A DNA stretch of 8,684 bases from an uncultured Lysobacter sp. GTDB lineage: Bacteria > Pseudomonadota > Gammaproteobacteria > Xanthomonadales > Xanthomonadaceae. The stretch covers positions 1 through 8,684 of the forward strand of contig CAMLHR010000035.1 of assembly GCA_946479915.1 (NCBI GenBank), read 5' to 3'. Of this stretch, positions 1-5,783 are shown in pieces. A model generated the notes under the pieces. That model ran no database searches, was not told the origin of the DNA, and was given only the letters and a program-made list of their open reading frames with translations. The number at the start of each line of letters is the position of its first letter. Position 1 is the first letter of the stretch. The position numbers and the translations under genes were made by a program.

Positions 1-2
1 TC

Positions 3-755
3 TATGGCATCGGCCGCAAGGTCAACATGATGGAGCAGGTGCTCGAGGTTCCGTCGCAGGACGTGATCACCAAGGACAACGCGGTGGTCAAGGTCGACGG
101 CATCGTGTTCTTCCAGGTGCTCGACGCGGCCAAGGCGGCCTACGAGGTCGCCACCCTGGAGATCGCGATCCTCAACCTGGTGATGACCAACATCCGTACC
201 GCGATCGGCTCGATGGACCTGGACGAGTCGCTGTCCAAGCGCGACGAGATCAACGCCAAGGTGCTGGTGGCGGTCGACCAGGCGACCCATCCCTGGGGCA
301 TCAAGGTCAACCGCATCGAGCTCAAGGACATCGCGCCGCCGCGCGACCTGGTCGAGGCGATGGCGCGGCAGATGAAGGCCGAGCGCGAGAAGCGCGCCAA
401 CATCCTGGAGGCCGAGGGCTTCCGCCAGGCGGCGATCCTCAAGGCGGAGGGCGAGAAGCAGTCCACGATCCTCGACGCCGAGGGCGAGCGCGAGGCGGCG
501 TTCCGCGAGGCCGAGGCGCGCGAGCGCCTGGCCGAGGCGGAAGCCAAGGCCACGCAGATGGTGTCGGAGGCGATCGCCAGGGGCGACGTGCAGGCGATCA
601 ACTACTTCGTCGCGCAGAAGTACGTCGAAGCGCTGAAGGAGTTCGCCGGCTCGCCGAACCAGAAGCTGCTGATGCTGCCGATGGAGGCGACCGGCGTGCT
701 CGGGTCGCTGGCCGGCATCGCCGAACTGGCGAAGTCCGTGAAGGACAAGGGCTGA
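3..755 (+). CDS. qmcA: SPFH/Band 7 (stomatin-type) membrane protein QmcA, 5' end cut off
   Basis: This is the 3' part of an SPFH/prohibitin-domain protein; the frame is open from the window edge, so the ATG at 27 is internal. I recall E. coli QmcA as closely similar along this length (GRK.NMMEQVL, NPWGIKV-like HPWGIKVNRIELKDI, VNYFVAQKY-like INYFVAQKYVEAL), about 305 residues long. On that basis some 52 N-terminal residues, including the membrane anchor, lie upstream. After the SPFH domain comes an Ala/Glu/Arg-rich coiled coil with repeated AEG units (about 375-560 in DNA), which drives oligomerisation in this family. The C-terminus is a Gly/Leu-rich segment (GVLGSLAGIAELAK). Such proteins form membrane-bound rings or microdomains and are linked to membrane-protein quality control. 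The NfeD-type gene starts 1 bp after the stop, the usual pairing. The family is certain; orthology to QmcA is likely. Confidence 0.93.
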   Translation, partial: YGIGRKVNMMEQVLEVPSQDVITKDNAVVKVDGIVFFQVLDAAKAAYEVATLEIAILNLVMTNIRTAIGSMDLDESLSKRDEINAKVLVAVDQATHPWGIKVNRIELKDIAPPRDLVEAMARQMKAEREKRANILEAEGFRQAAILKAEGEKQSTILDAEGEREAAFREAEARERLAEAEAKATQMVSEAIARGDVQAINYFVAQKYVEALKEFAGSPNQKLLMLPMEATGVLGSLAGIAELAKSVKDKG

Positions 756-756
756 C

Positions 757-1200
757 ATGGACGCGATGCTCGCGTCGCCTTGGTTCTGGTGGGGGCTGGC
801 GTTCGCGCTGTTCGCGGCGGAGGCGCTGGCGCCCGGCGCATTCATGCTGTGGCTGGGGCTGGCGGCGGCCGGCACCGGGCTGATCTCGCTGATGGTGCCG
901 GTGCCGCTGGCCGCGCAGTGGATGCTGTTCGCTGTCCTCGCGCTGCTGTCGGTGCTCGTCGGCTGGAAGCTGCGGCGCGGGCACCTGCGGGACGTGAGCG
1001 ACCGCCCGCTGCTCAACCGGCGGGGCGCGCAGCTGGTCGGCCAGGTGCACGTGCTCGAATCCGCGATCGTGGACGGGCGCGGCCGGGTGAAGATCGGCGA
1101 CGCCTTCTGGACCGCGCACGGCCCGGACCTGCCGGCGGGGACGCGCGTGCGCGTGCTCGCCGCCGACGGCGGGGCGGTGCGGGTGGAGCCGGTCGCCTGA
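757..1200 (+). CDS. ybbJ: NfeD family membrane protein (YbbJ type), partner of the SPFH protein
   Basis: A short NfeD-type protein of 147 residues. Three hydrophobic segments can be seen (about residues 8-26, 28-48 and 52-71), followed by a soluble C-terminal domain (about 84-147) that in this family folds as an OB-type beta barrel. The segment [18 protein letters not shown] and the following [12 protein letters not shown] closely resemble what I recall of E. coli YbbJ. The long ClpP-like protease domain of full-length NfeD is absent, as expected for the short form. The start ATG lies 1 bp after the qmcA stop and is preceded by AAGGG at 747-751, so the two genes are almost surely co-transcribed. 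NfeD proteins bind SPFH partners through the OB domain; that role here is inferred from family and position. No terminator follows; the next gene begins 43 bp on. Confidence 0.92.
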   Translation: MDAMLASPWFWWGLAFALFAAEALAPGAFMLWLGLAAAGTGLISLMVPVPLAAQWMLFAVLALLSVLVGWKLRRGHLRDVSDRPLLNRRGAQLVGQVHVLESAIVDGRGRVKIGDAFWTAHGPDLPAGTRVRVLAADGGAVRVEPVA

Positions 1201-1209
1201 CGCGCTGAC

Positions 1210-1215
1210 TACAAT
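1210..1215 (+). promoter_or_regulatory. -10-like element ahead of gcvT
   Basis: TACAAT matches the sigma-70 -10 consensus at five of six positions and lies 28 bp before the gcvT start. No convincing -35 hexamer is seen in the 3' end of the preceding gene. The spacing would give a leader of only about 20 nt. The similar string CATAATGGCC precedes lemA (5715-5724), which supports a real promoter style, but this remains a visual call. Confidence 0.4.
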
Positions 1216-1243
1216 GGCCGGCTCTCCCCAAGGAACGCCGGCC
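1216..1243 (+). repeat. Inverted repeat framing the gcvT ribosome-binding site
   Basis: GGCCGGC (1216-1222) and GCCGGCC (1237-1243) are perfect 7-bp inverted repeats. The second arm ends directly at the ATG. The 14-nt loop contains the Shine-Dalgarno AAGGAA (1230-1235). In RNA this would present the ribosome site in a loop while pairing the bases next to the start codon. It could tune translation, or be chance in GC-rich DNA. Confidence 0.4.
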
Positions 1244-2341
1244 ATGACCCGCAAGACGCCCCTCAACGACGCCCACCGCGCGCTCGGAGCCAGGATGGTG
1301 GACTTCGGCGGCTGGGACATGCCGCTGCACTACGGGTCGCAGGTCGACGAGCACCACCAGGTGCGTCGCGACGCGGGCATGTTCGACGTGAGCCACATGA
1401 CCGTGGTGGACCTGCATGGCGACGACGTCCGCGGGTTCCTGCGCCGGCTCGTGGCCAACTCGGTCGACAAGCTCAAGGCGCCGGGCAAGGCGCTGTACAC
1501 CTGCATGCTCGACGAGCGCGGCGGGGTCATCGACGACCTGATCATCTACTGGCTCGACGACGCGCATTACCGCCTGGTCGTCAACGCGGCCACCCGGGAG
1601 AAGGACCTGGCGTGGATCCGCGCGCAGGCCCCCGCTGGCATCGAGGTGCGCGAGCGCGAGGACCTGGCGATCGTGGCGGTGCAGGGCCCGACCGCGCGCG
1701 ACCGCGTGATCGGCCTGCTCGACGGCGATGCGGCGGCCCGGGCGGGCAAGCTCGCGCGCTTCTCGGCGGCCACGCTGCCGGCACGCGACGGCACGCCGCT
1801 GTTCATCGCCCGCACCGGCTACACCGGCGAGGACGGGTTCGAACTGGTGGTGCCGGCGGACCGCGTCGCGGCGCTGTGGCAGGCCCTGCTCGACGCCGGG
1901 GTGAAGCCGGCGGGCCTCGGTGCGCGCGACACGCTGCGCCTGGAGGCCGGCATGAACCTGTACGGCCAGGACATGGACGAGGCCACCACGCCGCTCGAGT
2001 CCGGGCTGGCCTGGACGGTGGCGTTCGACGAGGGCCGCGACTTCATCGGCCGCGCCGCGCTGGAGGCGCAGCGCTCGGCGGGCGTCCCGCGCCAGCTGGT
2101 CGGGCTGGTGCTCGACGGGAAGGGCGTGCTGCGCCACGGGCAGGTCGTCACGACCGCGAACGGCAACGGCGAGGTCCTGTCCGGGACGTTCTCGCCGACG
2201 CTGGGCAAGGCGATCGCGCTGGCACGGGTGCCGGCCGGCGATCCGGGCGACGTCCATGTCGAGATCCGGGGCCGCGCGCTGCCCGTGCGCGTGGCGAAGT
2301 TCCCGTTCGTGCGCGAAGGCAACGCGCAGCCGGGCATCTGA
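1244..2341 (+). CDS. gcvT: Aminomethyltransferase, T protein of the glycine cleavage system
   Basis: GcvT takes the aminomethyl group carried on the lipoyl arm of H protein, releases ammonia and transfers the one-carbon unit to tetrahydrofolate, giving 5,10-methylene-THF. The 365-residue product matches the usual length (E. coli about 364) and is colinear with it: [20 protein letters not shown] near the N-terminus, MFDVSHM at 46-52, GGVIDDLI at 93-100 with the aspartate pair 97-98 expected in the active site, then GYTGE and [20 protein letters not shown] in the middle domain, and [17 protein letters not shown] in the C-terminal domain. I chose ATG 1244 over the in-frame ATG 1214. It follows AAGGAA at good spacing and gives the family's N-terminus ([12 protein letters not shown]), and the earlier start would overlap the -10-like element. 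gcvH follows 67 bp after the stop. The fold and function are clear. Confidence 0.97.
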   Translation: MTRKTPLNDAHRALGARMVDFGGWDMPLHYGSQVDEHHQVRRDAGMFDVSHMTVVDLHGDDVRGFLRRLVANSVDKLKAPGKALYTCMLDERGGVIDDLIIYWLDDAHYRLVVNAATREKDLAWIRAQAPAGIEVREREDLAIVAVQGPTARDRVIGLLDGDAAARAGKLARFSAATLPARDGTPLFIARTGYTGEDGFELVVPADRVAALWQALLDAGVKPAGLGARDTLRLEAGMNLYGQDMDEATTPLESGLAWTVAFDEGRDFIGRAALEAQRSAGVPRQLVGLVLDGKGVLRHGQVVTTANGNGEVLSGTFSPTLGKAIALARVPAGDPGDVHVEIRGRALPVRVAKFPFVREGNAQPGI

Positions 2342-2342
2342 T

Positions 2343-2380
2343 TACACTACCGGCCCATCCCCCGCCGGCGCCGCGCCGGC
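2343..2380 (+). promoter_or_regulatory. -10-like site and GC hairpin in the gcvT–gcvH gap
   Basis: TACACT (2343-2348) resembles a -10 element just after the gcvT stop. It is followed by a perfect 7-bp inverted repeat, GCCGGCG (2364-2370) and CGCCGGC (2374-2380), with a 3-nt loop. No T-run follows, so this is not a typical intrinsic terminator. It could be an RNA-processing or stability hairpin that separates gcvT and gcvH expression, or part of a secondary promoter. A -35 is not evident. Confidence 0.3.
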
Positions 2381-2408
2381 CAACGCGAAGGCACCACGGA
2401 GCAACGAC

Positions 2409-2801
2409 ATGAGCGAGATCCCCGGCGACCTGAAGTTCCTGAAGTCCCATGAGTGGGCCCGCATGGAAGGCGACGGCAAGGTCACCATCGGGATCTCGGA
2501 CCACGCGCAGGGCCTGCTGGGCGACCTGGTGTACGTCGAGTTGCCGAACGTGGGCGACCGCGTCGAGGCCGGCAACGCATGCGCCGTGGTCGAGTCGGTC
2601 AAGGCGGCGTCCGATGTCTATGCCCCCGTCTCGGGGACGGTCGTGGAAGTCAACGGCGCGCTCGCGGACAAGCCCGAGACGATCAACGAGGATGCCTACG
2701 GCGACGGGTGGCTGTTCGTGCTCGAGATCGAGGAGCCGGAACAGCTCAAGGAACTGCTCGAACCGGACGACTACGCGGAGCTGGTCGAGGACGCCGACTG
2801 A
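2409..2801 (+). CDS. gcvH: Glycine cleavage system H protein (lipoyl carrier)
   Basis: H protein shuttles the aminomethyl intermediate of glycine between the P, T and L proteins on a lipoylated lysine. The product is 130 residues, the standard length. The lipoyl site is clear: [17 protein letters not shown] with Lys65, corresponding to Lys64 of E. coli GcvH. Other family marks are HEW near residue 14, ISDHAQ..LGD.V.VELP around 29-46, the turn VG..V..G around 48-55, and the acidic C-terminal helix. The ATG at 2409 is preceded by GGAG (2398-2401). A longer in-frame reading from 2256 only adds out-of-frame gcvT sequence and is rejected. A strong terminator lies 27 bp after the stop. The P protein gene is not in the window. 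Confidence 0.98.
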   Translation: MSEIPGDLKFLKSHEWARMEGDGKVTIGISDHAQGLLGDLVYVELPNVGDRVEAGNACAVVESVKAASDVYAPVSGTVVEVNGALADKPETINEDAYGDGWLFVLEIEEPEQLKELLEPDDYAELVEDAD

Positions 2802-2828
2802 CGTCGCGTCGCGACCCGGTCGCACCGG

Positions 2829-2856
2829 AACCCGCGCCAGACGGCGCGGGTTTTTT
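2829..2856 (+). terminator. Intrinsic terminator of the gcvT–gcvH unit
   Basis: A perfect 8-bp stem, CCCGCGCC (2831-2838) and GGCGCGGG (2843-2850), has the loop AGAC and is followed by six T. The AA before and TT after extend the pairing to 10 bp. It sits 27 bp after the gcvH stop, where a rho-independent terminator is expected. Confidence 0.93.
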
Positions 2857-3199
2857 GTTGGGCGCGCCGGAGGGCATGGTCGCCCGGACCCGCGCACTTT
2901 CGCGCAAATCGGGTTGTGCGACGCGTCAGCAGGCGTCCGGGGCGGCGCGCGCCCGACGGGCGTCCCGGGCCCGTGCGGCGCGCCCGGATGCAGCTTCCGG
3001 TGCATTCCCGGCACCGCGAAAACGTGCTGGACAAAAATTGACCATGCGGCTGGAACCCGCGCCACGCCTTGTTCCTGGCGTGTCGTGGCACGCGATCGCG
3101 ATGCATCGCGGCATCGGGCGACGCGACGCCGCGCTCCCGTCGCGTCTCCGCCACGTCCCCGGGCGGCAACCACGGACGCCGGAACGGCGCAAGGGGTTG
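2857..3199. other. Gene-free stretch between gcvH and the H1-like gene leader
   Basis: I see no convincing gene here. All frames on both strands that stay open give Arg/Ala/Pro-rich low-complexity products without recognisable motifs, as random high-GC DNA does. A local AT-rich patch (about 3018-3042, including ACAAAAATTGACC) and a 14-bp palindrome (3097-3110) are the only distinct elements. The stretch could hold regulatory sites for the downstream unit. Confidence 0.5.
3097..3110. repeat. Perfect 14-bp palindrome CGCGATGCATCGCG
   Basis: The sequence equals its own reverse complement over 14 bp and overlaps a second 8-bp palindrome, GCGATCGC (3092-3099). It lies about 90 bp upstream of the TTGACA element at 3200, so it could be an operator for a dimeric regulator. 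No known regulator site is recognised. Confidence 0.4.
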
Positions 3200-3228
3200 T
3201 TGACAGTGGAAAAAACCGTGATTAGGTT
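3200..3228 (+). promoter_or_regulatory. Sigma-70-type promoter ahead of the leader/small RNA and H1-like gene
   Basis: A perfect -35 hexamer, TTGACA (3200-3205), is followed after 17 bp by TAGGTT (3223-3228), a modest -10 (matches at the first, second and last positions). The spacer contains an A6 run. Transcription would start near 3235, about 325 bp before the H1-like gene, with an intrinsic terminator between the two. The perfect -35 at optimal spacing in otherwise GC-rich DNA makes this the clearest promoter in the window. Confidence 0.6.
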
Positions 3229-3234
3229 TCGCCC

Positions 3235-3404
3235 GAGCAGCCCGACTGCGGAAACGAGTGAGCCGAGCCATCGAGACAACACGAGTCACATCGCAGCCAT
3301 CCGCCCGGACAGTCACAACGGTGGACTCAGGACTCGTCTCCCTCGAAAAAACGCAACGCACCCCGACACACACGACCCGCGACGCACGGCGCCGCGGGTT
3401 TTTT
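3235..3404 (+). ncRNA. Candidate structured small RNA or attenuator leader
   Basis: The stretch runs from the predicted start of the 3200-3228 promoter to an intrinsic terminator. It contains a nested inverted repeat: TCGAG (3271-3275) with CTCGA (3342-3346), and inside it ACGAGTC (3281-3287) with GACTCGT (3331-3337), both perfect and separated by short internal loops. It has no ATG and no good ribosome site before its GTG codons, so a protein product is unlikely. It may be a free small RNA of about 170 nt, or a leader that controls read-through into the H1-like gene. It does not resemble 6S RNA or any family I recognise. The call is inference from promoter, fold and terminator together. Confidence 0.4.
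3375..3404 (+). terminator. Intrinsic terminator inside the H1-like gene leader
   Basis: ACCCGCG (3375-3381) pairs with CGCGGGT (3393-3399) around an 11-nt loop, followed by a T6 run (3399-3404). No gene ends just before it. Its place downstream of the 3200 promoter and 157 bp before the H1-like gene suggests the end of a small RNA or an attenuation point. Confidence 0.7.
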
Positions 3405-3480
3405 GTTGCCCGCGCCGCCCGGACCGGCCGCGCGCGGGTCCCCGAATCCGTACCGGCGCGCACCGCGCTCCGGCGGTTGG

Positions 3481-3501
3481 CCGCGGGTCCGACTCCCGCG
3501 G
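3481..3501 (+). repeat. Perfect 7-bp inverted repeat upstream of the H1-like gene
   Basis: CCGCGGG (3481-3487) and CCCGCGG (3495-3501) surround a 7-nt loop. No T-run follows, so it is not an intrinsic terminator. It lies 60 bp before the H1-like start, within the presumed 5' leader, and could be an mRNA hairpin or a protein-binding dyad. Confidence 0.35.
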
Positions 3502-3560
3502 CGATGCTTCGACCTGGGCAGTAAGCCACTCCAGCTAGTCCACTGACGAGGAGCCATCCC

Positions 3561-4112
3561 ATGGCCATGAAGAAAGCTGCGAAGAAGTCCGCCAAGAAGG
3601 CGACGAAGAAGGCCGCGCGCAAACCGGCGGCGAAGAAGACGGCACGCAAGTCCGCCGCCAGGAAGACCGCGCGCAAGTCGACCCGCAAGTCCGCGGCCAA
3701 GAAGACCGCGCGCAAGACGACCCGCAAGTCGGCCGCCAAGCGCCCCGCGCGCAAGACGGCGAAGAAGACGGCTCGCAAGTCGACCCGCAAGTCCGCGGCC
3801 AAGAAGACCGCGCGCAAGTCGACCCGCAAGTCGGCCGCCAAGCGCCCCGCGCGCAAGACGGCGAAGAAGGCGGCCCGCAAGTCGACCCGCAAGTCCGCGG
3901 CCAAGAAGACCGCGCGCAAGTCGACCCGCAAGACCGCCGCGAAGAAGGCAGCGAAGCGTCCGGCCCGCAAGGCCGCCAAGCGTCCTGCGAAAAAGGCCTC
4001 GAAGAAGGCTGCCAAGCGCCCGGCCCGAAAGGCCGCCAAGCGCCCGGCGCGTCGCGCCAGCAAGAAGTCGGCCCCGGTGACCATGCCGGCATTGCCGACG
4101 CCGATGATCTAA
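3561..4112 (+). CDS. Histone H1-like Lys/Ala/Arg-rich DNA-binding protein with internal repeats
   Basis: The 183-residue product is almost entirely K, A, R, T, S and P. It resembles eukaryotic H1 tails and bacterial H1-like proteins such as chlamydial Hc1/Hc2 and Pseudomonas AlgP. Such proteins bind nucleic acid non-specifically and help compact the nucleoid or tune expression; that role is inferred from composition. Short units KK(A/T)AR, KSTRKSAAK and AAKRPARK recur, and a 34-residue unit starting at residue 39 repeats almost exactly, then once in part. A short uncharged tail (APVTMPALPTPMI) ends the protein. There is no membrane segment, folded domain or acidic residue. The start ATG follows AGGAG (3549-3553) by 7 bp. 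AAG and CGC codons dominate, giving a base composition unlike the neighbours. Expression probably depends on the leader upstream; a terminator follows directly. The open reading frame is certain; the exact family name is not. Confidence 0.88.
   Translation: MAMKKAAKKSAKKATKKAARKPAAKKTARKSAARKTARKSTRKSAAKKTARKTTRKSAAKRPARKTAKKTARKSTRKSAAKKTARKSTRKSAAKRPARKTAKKAARKSTRKSAAKKTARKSTRKTAAKKAAKRPARKAAKRPAKKASKKAAKRPARKAAKRPARRASKKSAPVTMPALPTPMI
3675..3932 (+). repeat. 102-bp tandem repeat inside the H1-like gene, 2.5 copies
   Basis: Copy 1 covers 3675-3776, copy 2 covers 3777-3878 and a partial copy 3 covers 3879-3932. Copies 1 and 2 differ at three bases; the 54 bp of copy 3 are identical to the start of copy 2. 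The unit is a multiple of three and encodes 34 residues, so gain or loss of a unit keeps the reading frame. Confidence 0.9.
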
Positions 4113-4140
4113 GAAAACACCCCGAGAAGACCGTAATCGA

Positions 4141-4177
4141 ACTCCTCCCCGCGCCCAGGCGGGGGGGAGTTTTTTTT
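4141..4177 (+). terminator. Intrinsic terminator of the H1-like gene
   Basis: ACTCCTCCCCGC (4141-4152) pairs with GCGGGGGGGAGT (4159-4170), 12 bp with one G·T pair and a 6-nt loop, followed by a T8 run (4170-4177). It lies between two convergent genes. On the minus strand the hairpin is not followed by a good T-run, so it serves mainly the H1-like gene. Confidence 0.93.
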
Positions 4178-4193
4178 CGCGGGTGCGGCGACG

Positions 4194-5636
4194 CTAGAAG
4201 GGGGCCGCGGTCGCCGTGGTCGAGTCGCTGCCGGGCAGGCGGCGCAGCAGTGCCGGCACGTCCTCGTAGTGGCTCACGCCGCGGCCGGCGGGCAGGCCCG
4301 CCTGGTAGGCGACGCGGGCATCGTCCACGACGTTCGCCGCCAGCCACTGGTGCTGCGACAGGCCGATGGCCCGGTCGAGGATCGTCGGCAGCAGGCCCGT
4401 CGGGAGGCTGCTCTCGCCGTTCCACAGGATCGCCACGCCCAGGTCGCGCTGCGGCAGCAACGCGATCATCCCGCGATACCCCTGCACCGCGCCGGCGTGG
4501 TAGACGAGGCGTTGCCCGGCGTATTCGTAGACGCGGAAGCCCAGGCCGTAGCCCGCCGAGTCGACGCGCGCGCGCCGCCACGACGAGGAGCGTGTCTCCG
4601 AGGGGGTCGACACCAGCGGCTCGTGCAGGGTCGCGAGCAACGGCTCGGGCAGCACGTCCGGCCGGTGGCCGCCCTGTGCGAGCAGCCACTGCGCCATGTC
4701 GGAGGCGCTCGCGTTGACACCGGCCGCCGGCGCGAGCCGGTAATAGGTCGGCTTCGGTCGCACCGAGGCCCAGCCGCCGCGCGTGCGCACGTGCGGGCGC
4801 GCCCAGCTCGGGCTCGCCTCGATGCCTTCGAGCCCGAGGCTCGCGTCGTTCATGCCGAGCGGACCGAAGATCCGGCGCTCGACGGCCTGGCTGTAGAAGT
4901 GGCCCGTCGCGGCGAACACGACGTCGCCGATCAGGCTGAAGGCGACGTTCTGGTAGCCGTAGCACTCGCCCGGGTCGCAGCGCAGCGGCGTGTCGTAGAG
5001 CCGGCGCACCAGGTCGCGGTAGTCCGCGTTCGCCTCGATGGCGCGGTCGTAGGCGTGGTGCGGCAGGCCGACCCGGTGGCTCAGCAGGTCGGCGACGGTC
5101 AGGCGCCGCGTGGCGGCCGGATCGTGCAGGCGGAACCCGGGCAGGAAGTCGGTGACGCGGCTGTCCCAGCGCAGCGTGCCCTCGGTGACCAGCAGCCCGG
5201 TCATCGTGCCGGCGAAGCCCTTCGACAGAGACGCGAGCCGGAACACCGTGTGCGCGCCGACCGGTTCCGCCGCCTCGGTGTCGGTGATGCCGTAGCCGCG
5301 CATGCTGAGCACCTGCCCGTCATGCACGATCGCCATGGCCAGCCCGGGCACGCGCTGGCCCTTGACCAGCGCCTGCGCCATCGCCTCGAACTCGCGCACG
5401 TCGAAGTCGTTGGCGAGCGGCATGGTGTCGACGGCGGTGGCGGGCGACTTCACGTCGGCCGGCAGTTCCGGTGCCTGGCGCGCGGGCGCCGCATCGGTGA
5501 CGTCCACCAGCACCGGCTCGGAGAGCAGCCCGTCGACGGAAGTCGGCTGCGCGGTGGACGCGAGCGCGAACGGCAGCGACAGGCCGAGCAGGGCCACCCG
5601 CCAGCGGTGTCGCCTGGGGCTGTCCTGTCTCGGCAT
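4194..5636 (-). CDS. Secreted serine hydrolase, beta-lactamase/penicillin-binding (S12, class C) family
   Basis: The 480-residue product starts with an export signal: a basic n-region (RRHRWR), a hydrophobic core (about residues 14-26) and a likely cut after STA29. A low-complexity linker precedes the catalytic domain (about 78-430). The three active-site motifs are present: S136-L-S-K139 (SxxK nucleophile and base), Y228-Q-N230 (YxN) and H380-A-G382 in place of KTG. That pattern suits S12 DD-peptidases, esterases and class C-like enzymes; HxG is common in esterase and peptidase members, so antibiotic hydrolysis should not be assumed. Cys220 and Cys225 lie close together just before the YxN motif and could form a disulfide in the periplasm. 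I chose the ATG at 5636 because AGAGGA lies just upstream and it begins the signal peptide; the in-frame ATG at 5663 adds nine residues (MASEKEDPT) and has no such site. The substrate is unknown. Confidence 0.92.
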   Translation of the reverse strand: MPRQDSPRRHRWRVALLGLSLPFALASTAQPTSVDGLLSEPVLVDVTDAAPARQAPELPADVKSPATAVDTMPLANDFDVREFEAMAQALVKGQRVPGLAMAIVHDGQVLSMRGYGITDTEAAEPVGAHTVFRLASLSKGFAGTMTGLLVTEGTLRWDSRVTDFLPGFRLHDPAATRRLTVADLLSHRVGLPHHAYDRAIEANADYRDLVRRLYDTPLRCDPGECYGYQNVAFSLIGDVVFAATGHFYSQAVERRIFGPLGMNDASLGLEGIEASPSWARPHVRTRGGWASVRPKPTYYRLAPAAGVNASASDMAQWLLAQGGHRPDVLPEPLLATLHEPLVSTPSETRSSSWRRARVDSAGYGLGFRVYEYAGQRLVYHAGAVQGYRGMIALLPQRDLGVAILWNGESSLPTGLLPTILDRAIGLSQHQWLAANVVDDARVAYQAGLPAGRGVSHYEDVPALLRRLPGSDSTTATAAPF

Positions 5637-5666
5637 CGTGGGATCCTCTTTTTCGCTCGCCACCCG

Positions 5667-5697
5667 ATTCTAGCGGTCGCGTCGCCAGCAGGGTGAA
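5667..5697 (-). promoter_or_regulatory. Likely promoter of the serine hydrolase gene
   Basis: On the minus strand TAGAAT (plus-strand 5667-5672) matches five of six -10 bases and lies about 30 bp before the hydrolase start. TTCACC (plus-strand 5692-5697) is a possible -35 with four matches, but its 19-bp spacing is long. The gap is shared with the divergent lemA promoter. Confidence 0.4.
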
Positions 5698-5714
5698 CCG
5701 GGCGTACAGGGTTG

Positions 5715-5754
5715 CATAATGGCCAATGAACACCCCGTCGACCTTGACGGTGTG
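5715..5754 (+). promoter_or_regulatory. Likely lemA operon promoter and leader hairpin
   Basis: CATAAT (5715-5720) matches five of six -10 bases. GTGAAC (5693-5698) is only a weak -35 candidate at 16 bp. Downstream, 5731-5739 pairs with 5746-5754 in a 9-bp stem with one mismatch and a 6-nt loop, between the presumed start site and the lemA ribosome site. It may be an mRNA hairpin or an operator. Confidence 0.4.
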
Positions 5755-5783
5755 CACGGAACCCGACCCGGAGGCCGCGCCAA

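Noticed and set aside
1201..1243. Glycine riboswitch before gcvT
   Set aside because: Only 43 bp separate the genes, too short for the aptamer, and none of its conserved pattern is seen.
2926..3282. 118-codon minus-strand open frame with a hydrophobic-looking start
   Set aside because: It covers the promoter and leader region, quickly becomes Arg/Ala/Pro-rich, and has no recognised motif or clear ribosome site.
3258..3524. 88-codon plus frame from a GTG in the leader, including a Thr/His-rich stretch that could suggest an attenuator leader peptide
   Set aside because: No ribosome site precedes the GTG codons, there is no ATG, and no amino-acid biosynthesis gene follows. The frame reads straight through the intrinsic terminator.
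3675..3932. Regular repeats considered as a CRISPR-like array
   Set aside because: The repeats are directly adjacent, in frame and coding, with no unique spacers.
2771..4084. Long minus-strand open frame (437 codons) antisense to the H1-like gene, rich in Leu/Arg/Ala/Phe repeats
   Set aside because: It is the complement of the Lys/Arg repeat gene; its repeats mirror those codons and it has no recognisable domain. The plus frame has a ribosome site and terminator.
5637..5663. Upstream ATG (5663) for the serine hydrolase
   Set aside because: It would add MASEKEDPT before the signal peptide and cover the ribosome site of the better start at 5636.
4269..5696. 475-codon plus-strand open frame opposite the serine hydrolase
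   Set aside because: Low-complexity Arg/Ala/His/Gln-rich product; the minus strand has the signal peptide and all three active-site motifs.
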